Shown: positions 37,399-45,787 of the stretch, in pieces | Layout: every line of letters begins with the position of its first letter | Position numbering within the stretch: position 1 is the first letter of the stretch | Source: an uncultured Clostridia bacterium | GTDB lineage: Bacteria; Bacillota; Clostridia; TANB77; CAG-508 | NCBI GenBank assembly: GCA_947627935.1 | Contig: CANQXY010000007.1 | Location: forward strand, 1 to 58,231 | Direction of reading: 5' to 3' | Length of the DNA: 58,231 nt | The notes under the pieces: generated by a model | Database searches by the model: none | What the model was told of the DNA's origin: nothing | Seen by the model: the letters and a program-made list of their open reading frames with translations, nothing else | Position numbers and translations under genes: made by a program

Positions 37399-37434
37399 GA
37401 CTGTTCCAATTTATTTGGTACAGTTCTATTTTTA
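37399..37434 (+). terminator. Terminator after cdaA
   Basis: ACTGT-CCAA pairs with TTGG-ACAGT around a short A/T loop with one mismatch each side, followed by TATTTTT. Confidence 0.7.
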
Positions 37435-37449
37435 AATAGGAGTATAAAA

Positions 37450-38187
37450 ATGAGAAATATAAAATTAACGATTGAATATGATGGAAAAGATTTCAATGGC
37501 TGGCAAAAGCAACCTAATAAATTAAATATACAAGGAACTATAGAAAAGGCAATTGAAGAAATAACAGGAAAAGAAGTTGAATTACTTGCATCAGGAAGAA
37601 CAGATGCAGGAGTTCATGCTTTTGGACAAGTTGCTAATTTTAAAACAGAATCAAATATACCGATAGATAAATTAGTAATAGCAATTAATTCAAAACTAAA
37701 AAAATCAATAGTAATAAAAAAAGCAGAAGAAGTAGATGAAAAGTTTCATAGTAGATTAAGTTGTAAACAAAAAACATATAGATATGTTATAAATAATTCT
37801 GAATATCCTTCAGCAATATATAGAAACCTTGAATGTCATATTCCTTTTAAGTTAAATGTAGATAAAATGAAAGAAGCTATAAAATACTTTGAAGGAGAAC
37901 ATGATTTTAAAGCATTCAAAGCAAGTGGAACAAGTAGTAAAAGTAGTATAAGGAAAATATATAAAGCAGATGTGTATAGTAAAAATGATAGAATATATAT
38001 AGAACTTACAGGCAACGGATTTTTGTATAATATGGTAAGAATTATTGCAGGTACTTTAGTAGAAGTAGGAGAAGGAAAAATAGAACCTAAAGAAATTGAA
38101 AATATAATAAATCAGAAAAAAAGAGAAAATGCAGGAAAAACACTTCCTCCTCAAGGACTATTTTTATTAGATGTAAAATATGATTAG
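37450..38187 (+). CDS. truA: tRNA pseudouridine(38-40) synthase
   Basis: TruA makes pseudouridine at positions 38-40 of the anticodon stem. The 245-residue protein begins MRNIKLTIEYDGKDFNGWQKQ, has the catalytic aspartate in SGRTDAGVHAFGQ (about 52), and continues through YRYVINN, FKAFKASG and GNGFLYNMVRIIAGTL. All family motifs are intact and length is normal. TAGGAG precedes the ATG. Confidence 0.97.
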   Translation: MRNIKLTIEYDGKDFNGWQKQPNKLNIQGTIEKAIEEITGKEVELLASGRTDAGVHAFGQVANFKTESNIPIDKLVIAINSKLKKSIVIKKAEEVDEKFHSRLSCKQKTYRYVINNSEYPSAIYRNLECHIPFKLNVDKMKEAIKYFEGEHDFKAFKASGTSSKSSIRKIYKADVYSKNDRIYIELTGNGFLYNMVRIIAGTLVEVGEGKIEPKEIENIINQKKRENAGKTLPPQGLFLLDVKYD

Positions 38188-38253
38188 TATAGTAACATAA
38201 AAAAATAAAGTGCATAAAATATAAGTAAATTATTAATAAAGGAGATAAAGCCT

Positions 38254-38694
38254 ATGAATATTTTACTTTTAGCTTTTGCAATTCCTCTAGCTACTATATT
38301 ACTATCTATTGTATTACAAAAAGTTTTAAGAAATCCTTTTTTAGTAGCTGCTACAATTTTTTCAATATTGTTAATATTAACATTTACAGTAGTTGAAGAA
38401 GAATTTAGAATTTATGCACTAGTTTTAACAATAGCATATACATTACTAAGCTTTATAACTGCATATATAGTAAGATTTATTTGTGAATTTAAAAATTGTA
38501 GATGCAATAATTTAGTAAATACAACATCTGCAAATCAAGCAGTAACAGATAATAATACATCAAATGATAATGGATGTGGATGTAATACATCAAATTCACA
38601 AACAGTTTCACTTAGTGCTAATATAACTCCTGATACTATAAATAATGGTACAACAGGAAGCTTTAGAGGTCGTTATAGAAGAGGATGTAGATAA
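38254..38694 (+). CDS. DUF2651 (YbeF)-like membrane protein with cysteine/asparagine-rich tail
   Basis: A 146-residue protein. The first 75 residues hold about three membrane segments resembling the small Bacillus YbeF/DUF2651 family (LLAFAIPLATILLSIVL, LVAATIFSILLILTFTVV, then IAYTLLSFITAYIVR). A hydrophilic tail follows, with scattered cysteines (FICEFKNCRC, NGCGCNTSN, RRGCR) and many Asn/Thr/Ser. The tail ends in a Gly/Arg-rich GRYRRGCR. Function is unknown. The cysteine-rich tail could bind metal. AAAGGAG precedes the ATG. Confidence 0.65.
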   Translation: MNILLLAFAIPLATILLSIVLQKVLRNPFLVAATIFSILLILTFTVVEEEFRIYALVLTIAYTLLSFITAYIVRFICEFKNCRCNNLVNTTSANQAVTDNNTSNDNGCGCNTSNSQTVSLSANITPDTINNGTTGSFRGRYRRGCR

Positions 38695-38707
38695 TTTATA
38701 AAATAAT

Positions 38708-38747
38708 AAATACCTTAATATAAATTTATATTAAGGTATTATTATTG
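38708..38747 (+). terminator. Terminator after the DUF2651-like gene
   Basis: AATACCTTAATATAA (from 38709) pairs perfectly with TTATATTAAGGTATT (to 38740), followed by a T-containing run. Confidence 0.78.
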
Positions 38748-38805
38748 AAAAAAATTAAAATATGTGTTATTATATTTCTCGTAAAAAATAAATAGGAGAA
38801 AGTAA

Positions 38806-39666
38806 ATGTTAGAAGTTGTACAAGAAACATTAATAGATTCAATAAAATTATTACCATTTTTATTTATTACATATTTAATAATGGAATATATTGAACATAA
38901 AATAAGCGAAAAAACTAAAGAGACTATAAAAAAATCTGGAAAATTTGGTCCACTAATAGGAAGTATTTTAGGAATATTTCCACAATGTGGATTTTCAGTA
39001 TCAGCTACAAACTTATATGCTGCAAGAGTAATCACATTAGGTACATTAATATCAATATATTTAACTACATCAGATGAAATGTTACCTATATTAATATCAG
39101 AAACTGTTCCAATTCAAACTATCATTAAAATACTGTTAGTTAAATTAGTTGTAGGTATAATAGCTGGATTTATAATTGATTTTGTTATTAATATAATAAA
39201 TAAAAACAAAAATAAAATTGAAGAAAACAAAATAGATGATATTTGTAAGCATGATCATTGCCATTGTGAAAATGGAATAGTATTATCATCTGTTAAGCAT
39301 ACATTAAATATATTTTTATTTATAGTTATAATAACTTTTATAATTAATATAGTTATTTATTTTATAGGAGAAGAAAATTTAGCTTTATTTATATCAAATA
39401 AACCAATACTTGCTCCAATGTTTGCAGGCTTATTAGGATTAATACCAAATTGTGCATCTTCAGTCATATTAACAAAATTATATTTAGAAAATGTTATAAA
39501 TGTATCTGCAATGCTAGCAGGATTATTTGTAGGGGCAGGAGTTGGACTTGCAGTATTATTTAAAACAAATAATAATATAAAAGAAAATATAAAAATTGTT
39601 TTAATATTATATTTTATTGGAACATTTATGGGAATAGCTTTAGAACTATTAGGTTTTGTAATATAA
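38806..39666 (+). CDS. ArsP_2-type permease (putative manganese or arsenic transporter)
   Basis: A 286-residue membrane protein with about eight spans in two homologous halves. Each half has a PxCG/PNC turn: IFPQCGFSVSATNLYAA (about 60-75) and LIPNCASSVILTKLY (about 212-226). This duplicated pattern is typical of the ArsP_2 (DUF2899) family annotated as putative manganese transporters or arsenic efflux proteins. The central cytoplasmic loop has a Cys/His-rich metal-binding candidate, CKHDHCHCENG (about 148). The true substrate is uncertain. It ends at a bidirectional terminator. Confidence 0.8.
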   Translation: MLEVVQETLIDSIKLLPFLFITYLIMEYIEHKISEKTKETIKKSGKFGPLIGSILGIFPQCGFSVSATNLYAARVITLGTLISIYLTTSDEMLPILISETVPIQTIIKILLVKLVVGIIAGFIIDFVINIINKNKNKIEENKIDDICKHDHCHCENGIVLSSVKHTLNIFLFIVIITFIINIVIYFIGEENLALFISNKPILAPMFAGLLGLIPNCASSVILTKLYLENVINVSAMLAGLFVGAGVGLAVLFKTNNNIKENIKIVLILYFIGTFMGIALELLGFVI

Positions 39667-39679
39667 GAGATAGAAAATA

Positions 39680-39726
39680 AAAAATAAGAAATCAATATTT
39701 TATAATTGATTTCTTATTTTTTATTA
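39680..39726. terminator. Bidirectional terminator between the permease and the coupling ATPase
   Basis: AAATAAGAAATCAAT (39682-39696) pairs with ATTGATTTCTTATTT (39705-39719), with A- and T-runs on both sides. Confidence 0.88.
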
Positions 39727-42039
39727 ATTTGATTTTTTATTTTTAAAATCAAATGTTATTGCATCTTCGTTGTCAAATAAAAATGTTGAATCTGTATCAT
39801 CTGTTTGAACTGGATTAATTTCATTTATATCATCATCAAAAGTAATATTTTTTGGATTAAATTTATTTTTCTTATCATCTGTTGAAACATTTGTAGAACT
39901 TATATTAAATCTTGAAAAATCATAAGATTTAGAATTTTGTTCTTCTTTATATTTAGCATCCATAAAGTTAAGCATTCCTTCACCAACTAAATTCTTTCCA
40001 GATTCAAGTTTGATTTTATATACACACATTTTAAATCTAAGAGCTGCTAATTTTCCAGGATCAAAATTTTTAACCCATTGCCATTTTATATTTGCATATT
40101 TTGGATCATATTCCAATTTTTCCATATCCATTGAATTTTGATAAGTCCACTCTCTTTTAGTACCAAGTTCATCAGACCACCATTGTAATTCTTCAGGAGT
40201 AGAATTACCTGTAAGTATTTTATTTGCACAATTTGCAAGTATTGTTGATTTATAATTGTATTTTGATGTTCCTATTTCTAATTGTGTTAAGCTTTGTATT
40301 GATATTACTGTTCCAACACGATATTTACGATACATTGTAAATATTGGTTCAGTAGATTTTGATATAAAATCTGAAAATTCATCTATATACAAAAATTGTG
40401 GGATCCTAGTTTTCTCATTACCAGGTCTTCTTAGTACTGAATTTTGCATAGCAAGTAAGAAGAAATTACCAAATGCCTTATGAGTTGAACCACCTAAATC
40501 TCCTCTTCTTGTACATACAAATGTTACATCACCATTTTTAATTGAATCATCAAAGTTTATATTATTGTGTCTATTACATAGAACATTTTTTACACCAGGA
40601 GCTCTTAATAAGTTATCTATTTGTGTTACTGCAGAATAAACATATTTTTCAGTATCTTGTCTACCTTTACCATCTTTATAGAAGTTATTTTTAAAGTAAG
40701 ATAATTGAATACTATATTTTTGTGCTAAATCTTCATCTGTTTTTAATATTTCACACATTTTTTCTACTAAATCAAAATTTGTAAGCATTTTTAACATATC
40801 TTCTAAGTTAGGTAATGCACCATCATTTAATCTAGGATACATTTCTTTTAATAATATTGATAGATTTTCAATTGCTTGAATTGTAAGATCTTCTTTATAT
40901 GCTTCTTCTATTTCTTCATGAGCATCATTATACATACCTTTAATAACAGAAGATATTGTTATAGCAATTTTTGAAGGATCATCATATACAAATGGATTTA
41001 AACCTATTGATGATGTACTTGAAGGATCTATCAAATTATATTTTACTTTGAAATTTTCACAAACATCTATCATATGAGAAATTGTTTCAAAGTCAGGAGA
41101 AAGATATGTTATTCCAAGATTTCTATATACAATATCAGATGAATCTGATAAAAGCATTTTCTTAACAAATGCTTTATATACTGTTTCTTTTCCAAATGCA
41201 GGTTTAAGCATGTTTAAATTAAAGTTTTCATTTATATATTCATTTGAATAAGGACATTCTAATGTAGCAATATTAGTTTTAAGTGCAGTGAAACCTAATT
41301 CTTTTGAAACTTCTTGGAAAAAGTGTTTTCTTTCAATATCTCTTGCCATCATAGGTTCAAATATTAATGCAGTTTTTCCAGTACCTGATCCACCACAAAC
41401 TAATAATGATTGAAATCTATTTTTCTCTGAAAGAATAATATTTTTGTTAGTTTCTTTATCTCTAAACATAAATACTTCACAAGTATATGGACCATGTCCT
41501 TCTTTTGTACTAGAAAGATTTATTCCACCATAATCCCAGATAGAACGTGTCATATCTTTACTATCGTTAACACCAAATACTATCCATTTTAATACTGGGA
41601 AAAATGTAACTAATGGTAAATATAATGCTATTGATGTAAATGCAGGTTTTATTAAATCAGAAAAGTTTGTTACTAAATCAACATAGTTTGGAACTGATAA
41701 AAAAAGTAACCAACAAGATTGATTTAACCATTGAACAAACATTGAAAGTGCAATTACATATAATCCTATTACATATGTAAAAAATAATGTAACTTTTACA
41801 TTTTTTGCTTTTGCAAATGCTGAAGGACCAGAAAATAAAAATGCAAATACTGGACATGCTAAAGCAAAAGTATATTTTATAGGACCCCAGTATGAAACTG
41901 ATACACCTGTAAATATCATTAGAAGCATTTCTACTATTCTATCTACACCAATATATATTGTTATTAATGTTAGTACAAATGTTGCAAATGTATTTCTATC
42001 TGTATTTAATTTTTTCAAAAATTTATCTATATATTTCAT
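39724..42039 (-). CDS. VirD4/TraG-like type IV coupling ATPase, isolated
   Basis: A 771-residue protein with about four N-terminal membrane segments (residues 18-165) and a large FtsK/VirD4-type ATPase domain. Walker A is GGSGTGKT (about 216), Walker B is FLYIDEFSDF (about 545), and a TraM-recognition-like segment follows with SIQSLTQLE. The acidic C-terminal tail (DDDIN, TDDTD, FDNED) resembles substrate-docking tails. In conjugative systems such proteins feed DNA-protein complexes to a type IV secretion channel. Here no relaxase, VirB4 or other conjugation gene is adjacent: it lies between a core permease gene and infC. Its substrate is unknown. Confidence 0.87.
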   Translation of the reverse strand: MKYIDKFLKKLNTDRNTFATFVLTLITIYIGVDRIVEMLLMIFTGVSVSYWGPIKYTFALACPVFAFLFSGPSAFAKAKNVKVTLFFTYVIGLYVIALSMFVQWLNQSCWLLFLSVPNYVDLVTNFSDLIKPAFTSIALYLPLVTFFPVLKWIVFGVNDSKDMTRSIWDYGGINLSSTKEGHGPYTCEVFMFRDKETNKNIILSEKNRFQSLLVCGGSGTGKTALIFEPMMARDIERKHFFQEVSKELGFTALKTNIATLECPYSNEYINENFNLNMLKPAFGKETVYKAFVKKMLLSDSSDIVYRNLGITYLSPDFETISHMIDVCENFKVKYNLIDPSSTSSIGLNPFVYDDPSKIAITISSVIKGMYNDAHEEIEEAYKEDLTIQAIENLSILLKEMYPRLNDGALPNLEDMLKMLTNFDLVEKMCEILKTDEDLAQKYSIQLSYFKNNFYKDGKGRQDTEKYVYSAVTQIDNLLRAPGVKNVLCNRHNNINFDDSIKNGDVTFVCTRRGDLGGSTHKAFGNFFLLAMQNSVLRRPGNEKTRIPQFLYIDEFSDFISKSTEPIFTMYRKYRVGTVISIQSLTQLEIGTSKYNYKSTILANCANKILTGNSTPEELQWWSDELGTKREWTYQNSMDMEKLEYDPKYANIKWQWVKNFDPGKLAALRFKMCVYKIKLESGKNLVGEGMLNFMDAKYKEEQNSKSYDFSRFNISSTNVSTDDKKNKFNPKNITFDDDINEINPVQTDDTDSTFLFDNEDAITFDFKNKKSN

Positions 42040-42156
42040 AATTAGCTATCCTTTCATAAACAAAGCTATACATATATATTATCTTATAAAACTACAAAAA
42101 AAACAAGTATTTTACGCAAATTTATTAAAAATAATCTAATTATTTATATTAAAGTA

Positions 42157-42185
42157 TTGACAAAATTTGAAATTATATATATAAT
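42157..42185 (+). promoter_or_regulatory. Consensus promoter of the infC-rpmI-rplT operon
   Basis: TTGACA (42157-42162), a 17-base spacer and TATAAT (42180-42185) match the sigma-A consensus exactly. The leader RNA then runs about 150 bases to infC. Confidence 0.85.
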
Positions 42186-42189
42186 ATTA

Positions 42190-42327
42190 CTCGTTACAAG
42201 AAGAAGTTATCCACTTCTCACCTTATCTTAAATGGAAAAAGGTTAGAATAAAATATTAAACAATATATATGTATTGTTTTTATTGTGGAGATGATTGATT
42301 TGTAACGAAAATCAATCTTTTTTATTT
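42190..42327 (+). ncRNA. infC leader RNA with attenuator (L20-leader type)
   Basis: The roughly 150-base leader contains the segment ATCCACTTCTCACC seen in many Firmicutes infC leaders, several pairing segments, a hairpin AAACAATA-TATTGTTT (about 42258-42279), and at its end an intrinsic terminator. In that terminator GATTGATTT (42293-42301) pairs with AAATCAATC (42309-42317), followed by TTTTTT just before the infC binding site. In Bacillus, L20 represses this operon through such a leader; the same logic is inferred here. Confidence 0.7.
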
Positions 42328-42340
42328 GGAGGTGTTTTAT

Positions 42341-42850
42341 ATAAAACAAGAATTACCAATTAATAATGAAATTAAAGCTAAAGAAGTTCAACTTATTAGC
42401 GATGATGGAGAAAAACTAGGAGTTATTTCTTTAAAAGAAGCATTAGATAAAGCAGATGAAAAAAATTTAGATTTAGTATTAGTTGCACCAAATGTAAATC
42501 CACCTGTTTGTAAAATAATGAACTATGGTAAATATAAATTTGAACAAGCTAAGAAAGAAAAAGAAGCTAAGAAAAAACAAAAAGTTCTAGAAATAAAGGA
42601 AATAAGAATTACTCCTAATATTGAAGAGCATGATTTTGGTTTTAAATCTAAAAATGCAAGAAAATTTTTAGAAGATGGAAATAAAGTAAAAATTACAGTT
42701 AGGTTTAGAGGTAGAGAAGTAAATAATATTAAAATGGGAGAAGATGTTTTAGATAAATTTACAGAAGCACTTGAAGATATAGCTGTAGTTGAAAAAAAGC
42801 CAAAATTAGAAGGTAGAAATATGTTTATTATGCTATCTAAGAAAGCTTAA
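42341..42850 (+). CDS. infC: Translation initiation factor IF-3, probable AUA start
   Basis: IF-3 prevents subunit joining and proofreads start codons. The protein (169 residues from 42341) begins at KQELPINNEIKAKEV, has the IF3 N-domain with VNPPVCKIMNYGKYKFE, a lysine-rich linker and the C-domain (ITPNIEEHDFGFK, VRFRGRE). No ATG exists near the start. GGAGG at 42328-42332 is spaced 8 bases before ATA at 42341, whereas the in-frame TTG (42326) and GTG (42332) overlap the binding site. IF-3 genes often use non-standard starts for self-control. rpmI and rplT follow in the conserved operon. Confidence 0.9.
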   Translation: MKQELPINNEIKAKEVQLISDDGEKLGVISLKEALDKADEKNLDLVLVAPNVNPPVCKIMNYGKYKFEQAKKEKEAKKKQKVLEIKEIRITPNIEEHDFGFKSKNARKFLEDGNKVKITVRFRGREVNNIKMGEDVLDKFTEALEDIAVVEKKPKLEGRNMFIMLSKKA

Positions 42851-42883
42851 TATATATACAATGAATGAAAGGAGAGATGGCTT

Positions 42884-43087
42884 ATGCCAAAATTAAAAAC
42901 AAACAAAGCTGCTAAGAAAAGATATTCTATAACAGCAACAGGAAAAGTAAAAAGAACTTCAGCTAATAGAAGACATTTATTAGCAAATAAAACAAAAAGA
43001 CAAAAATTATCAAGCAGAAGACCATCTGCATATGCAGATAAAAGCTGCGAAAATACAATAAAGAAATTATTACCATATGGAAACTAA
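42884..43087 (+). CDS. rpmI: 50S ribosomal protein L35
   Basis: A 67-residue basic protein of the large ribosomal subunit. It starts [20 protein letters not shown] and has [18 protein letters not shown], the L35 pattern. GAAAGGAGA precedes the ATG. It is the middle gene of infC-rpmI-rplT, 33 bases after infC and 31 before rplT. Confidence 0.97.
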   Translation: MPKLKTNKAAKKRYSITATGKVKRTSANRRHLLANKTKRQKLSSRRPSAYADKSCENTIKKLLPYGN

Positions 43088-43118
43088 AAATCAAAATTAA
43101 TTAAGGAAGGTGAAATAA

Positions 43119-43469
43119 ATGGCAAGAGTAAAAACAGCAATAACAACAAGAGCAAGACATAAAAAAGTTTTAAAACAAGCAAAAGGATACTATGGAGCAA
43201 AACATTATAGATTCAGAATGGCAAATCAAGCTGTTATGAAATCTTTATCATATGCTTATGTAGGAAGAAAAGATAAAAAGAGTAATTTTAGAAAATTATG
43301 GATAACAAGAATTAATGCAGCTGCTAGAATGAATGGTTTAACATATAGCAAATTAATAGCAGGTCTAAAAAAAGCTAATGTAACAATAAATAGAAAAATG
43401 TTAGCTGAAATTGCTGTAAGTGATCCAAAAGCATTTACAGAAGTTGCTGAAATAGCAAAAAAAGCATAA
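43119..43469 (+). CDS. rplT: 50S ribosomal protein L20
   Basis: L20 binds 23S rRNA early in assembly and, in Bacillus, represses its own operon through the leader. The 116-residue protein starts [20 protein letters not shown] and contains [18 protein letters not shown] and [18 protein letters not shown]. All motifs are typical. It ends the operon at a strong hairpin. Confidence 0.98.
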   Translation: MARVKTAITTRARHKKVLKQAKGYYGAKHYRFRMANQAVMKSLSYAYVGRKDKKSNFRKLWITRINAAARMNGLTYSKLIAGLKKANVTINRKMLAEIAVSDPKAFTEVAEIAKKA

Positions 43470-43472
43470 AAA

Positions 43473-43518
43473 TATAGAGAATTTAGTAAAAATATTATCT
43501 AAATTCTCTATTTATTTT
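43473..43518. terminator. Bidirectional terminator between rplT and spoVAE
   Basis: ATAGAGAATTTAG (43474-43486) pairs with CTAAATTCTCTAT (43499-43511), with T-rich sequence after it on both strands. Confidence 0.85.
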
Positions 43519-43904
43519 TATTGTTTTTTCATTTTAGGTTTAGAAATAAGAGATGCAATATAACCAAAGAATACTGCTGCTGCAATACCACCTGCAGATG
43601 CTTTTACACCACCTGTAAATGCACCAACAATTCCAGATTCTTTAACTCCTTCAATTGCACCTTTAGCCAAGTTATTTCCAAATCCTGTTAAAGGTACAGT
43701 TGCTCCAGCTCCTGCAAAGTCTACTAGATATTGATATATACCTAATCCACCAAGTATAGCTCCTGTTGTTACAAACAAAACTAAAATTCTTGCTGGAGTT
43801 AATTTTGTTTTATCTATTAAAATTTGTCCTATTACACAAATTAGACCACCAACTACAAAACATTTTAAAAGTTGCATCCAATCAAAACTTTGTAAAAATT
43901 CCAT
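43518..43904 (-). CDS. spoVAE: Stage V sporulation protein AE (SpoVAEb-type)
   Basis: A 128-residue membrane protein of the SpoVA channel complex that moves dipicolinic acid in forespores and during germination. It has about four membrane segments and the pattern GLICVIGQILIDKTKLTPARI, FAGAGATVPLTGFGN and AIEGVKESGIVGAFTGG. It shares the G(S/A)xxPxTGFxN segment with SpoVAC. It is the last gene of the minus-strand spoVA cluster, 12 bases after spoVAD, with an A-rich AGAGGTG binding site. Confidence 0.94.
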   Translation of the reverse strand: MEFLQSFDWMQLLKCFVVGGLICVIGQILIDKTKLTPARILVLFVTTGAILGGLGIYQYLVDFAGAGATVPLTGFGNNLAKGAIEGVKESGIVGAFTGGVKASAGGIAAAVFFGYIASLISKPKMKKQ

Positions 43905-43916
43905 ATTAACACCTCT

Positions 43917-44918
43917 TTATAATTCAATACTTATTGCATGTGCTATTCCAGGAATAGATTCACCTTGTTGATTACTTGTTGAATTTGTTAAAGCACCAGT
44001 TGCAATAAGTAAGATTCTTTTTAATTTTTTAGCTTTCAATTGTTTAAACAGATATCCTGAAAATACGCTTCCACAACATCCACAACCACTTCCGCCTGCA
44101 TGAGTATCTTGTTTTTCTTTATCAAAAATCATTACACCACAATCATTATAATTTGATTTTATATTATAACCATCAGCTAGCATTAAATCTATTAATATTT
44201 CTTTTCCTATATAACCTAAATCTCCTGTAATTATAGCATCGTAATAACTTGGCTTTCTTCCTGTATCTTTGAAATGTGTCATTAAAGTATCAAATGCAGC
44301 AGGTGCCATAGCAGCTCCCATGTTATTTGCATCTTTAATTCCCATATCTACTATTTTTCCAGGAGTTATATGAGTTATAAATGGTCCTGTACCAGATTTA
44401 GAAATAATAGCAGCACCTGCACCAGTTACAGTCCATTGAGCAGTAGGAGTTCTTTGATTACCTAATTCTAAAGGAAATCTGAATTGTTTTTCAGCACTAC
44501 AGAAGTGACTAGAAGAAGCACAAATAGCATGTTCTATTCCTGATTCTACAAAAACTGATGCTAAACTCATACCTTCAACAAATGTAGAGCATGCTCCAAA
44601 TATTCCAAAAAAAGGAATATTAAGTTCTCTTAAACCAAAACTTGATGAAATACATTGATTTAATAAATCACCAGCAAAACAATAATCTATTTTATCAGAA
44701 GGAATGCCAGATTTTGATATTAAAGTATTTACAGTTTCTTTAATAATTTTACTTTCTGCTTTTTCCCAGCTATCTTCACCCCAAAATTCATCTTCTAAAC
44801 ATTGATCAAAATATTTAGCAAGAGGACCATCTGATTCTTTTGGACCAACTATACAAGCAGTTTGAGAAATTGTAGGTGGATTATCAAATTTTATAGTTTG
44901 TTTACCTATTTTTTGCAT
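43917..44918 (-). CDS. spoVAD: Stage V sporulation protein AD
   Basis: SpoVAD has a thiolase-like fold and binds dipicolinic acid. The 333-residue protein opens with GKQTIKFDNPPTISQTACIVG, and has GPLAKYFDQCLEDEFWGEDSWEKAE, FGACSTFVEGMSLASV (about 108) and CASSSHFCSAEKQFRFPLE. The glycine/cysteine-rich THAGGSGCGCCGSVF lies near residue 275. It sits between spoVAC (21-base gap) and spoVAE (12-base gap), the standard order. Confidence 0.96.
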   Translation of the reverse strand: MQKIGKQTIKFDNPPTISQTACIVGPKESDGPLAKYFDQCLEDEFWGEDSWEKAESKIIKETVNTLISKSGIPSDKIDYCFAGDLLNQCISSSFGLRELNIPFFGIFGACSTFVEGMSLASVFVESGIEHAICASSSHFCSAEKQFRFPLELGNQRTPTAQWTVTGAGAAIISKSGTGPFITHITPGKIVDMGIKDANNMGAAMAPAAFDTLMTHFKDTGRKPSYYDAIITGDLGYIGKEILIDLMLADGYNIKSNYNDCGVMIFDKEKQDTHAGGSGCGCCGSVFSGYLFKQLKAKKLKRILLIATGALTNSTSNQQGESIPGIAHAISIEL

Positions 44919-44939
44919 AAAATCATCTCCTTAAATAAA

Positions 44940-45404
44940 TTAAACTAAAGTGATTGATTGACTATTGAATATCAAATAAACTAGTCCAACTATTATAGAA
45001 GCAGAAATACCAAAAACTAAAACTGGTCCTGCAACTGTAAACATTTTTCCACCAACACCCATAACATATCCTTCAGATTTATATTCCATAGCTGGAGCAA
45101 CTATTGAGTTTGCAAAGCCTGTTATAGGAATTAAAGAACCTGCTCCTGCTAATTTACCTATTCTATTGAAAATATTTAATCCTGTTAAAAATGCACTTAT
45201 TCCTATTAATATAATAGAAACGATGGTACCAGATGTTTGAGTATCTAATCCTCTTTGTTTACAAATAAATAAAATAACTTGTCCTATAGAACAAATTAAA
45301 CCACCAACCCAAAAAGCATTAAAACAATTTTTTAAAATAGGAGAGTTTGGTGATTTTTTATCAACATAGTCTTGATATCCTTTTTTTGTATCTAATGGTT
45401 TCAT
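44940..45404 (-). CDS. spoVAC: Stage V sporulation protein AC
   Basis: A 154-residue membrane protein, the putative mechanosensitive pore of the SpoVA complex. It has about four membrane segments (from residue 29), with FWVGGLICSIGQVILFI, AGAGSLIPITGFANSIVAPAME and a glycine-rich VMGVGGKMFTVAGPVLVFG. It precedes spoVAD in the same operon and follows the dodecin-like gene by 15 bases. AGGAGGT lies before the ATG. No spoVAA, AB or AF is present nearby, as in many clostridia. Confidence 0.95.
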   Translation of the reverse strand: MKPLDTKKGYQDYVDKKSPNSPILKNCFNAFWVGGLICSIGQVILFICKQRGLDTQTSGTIVSIILIGISAFLTGLNIFNRIGKLAGAGSLIPITGFANSIVAPAMEYKSEGYVMGVGGKMFTVAGPVLVFGISASIIVGLVYLIFNSQSITLV

Positions 45405-45419
45405 AACAACCTCCTAAAA

Positions 45420-45635
45420 CTATTTATTTCTATCTAAATCTAATATAAATCCTAAATCAATATCTACAAAATATTCAGATATTTTATCTCCATCAATAGT
45501 AGCTCTTTGCTCTAGAACTTTTATAGAAGAAATGTAATCTATAGTTTTTGATGCCTGATTTATTGTTTTAACAATAGCATCTTTCCATGAAACATTTGAA
45601 GAACCTGTTACAATTAAATGTTTTTCAATATCCAT
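45420..45635 (-). CDS. Dodecin-like small protein, first gene of the spoVA operon
   Basis: A 71-residue protein with the dodecin/DUF1458 pattern: a first strand KHLIVTGSS, the helix VSWKDAIVKTINQASKTI, then strands ISSIKVLEQRATI, ISEYFVDIDLGFILD. Dodecins form hollow dodecamers that store flavin or coenzyme A; the flavin-stacking tryptophan is not obvious because the only Trp (17) lies in the helix start. It has a strong TAGGAGGT site and lies 15 bases before spoVAC, so it should be expressed with the spoVA genes. A role in spores is inferred only from position. Confidence 0.72.
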   Translation of the reverse strand: MDIEKHLIVTGSSNVSWKDAIVKTINQASKTIDYISSIKVLEQRATIDGDKISEYFVDIDLGFILDLDRNK

Positions 45636-45787
45636 AAAATACCTCCTAAAATCTTTTAAAAATATATTTTCCTAAAAAAGAAAATTTATACAAAAAATAT
45701 GGAAAAAGTTTTCTAATAATAATATAATTATTCCAAAATAATAATTTTAATATATATTTTTTGAAAATATATAATTGGAGGATAAAA

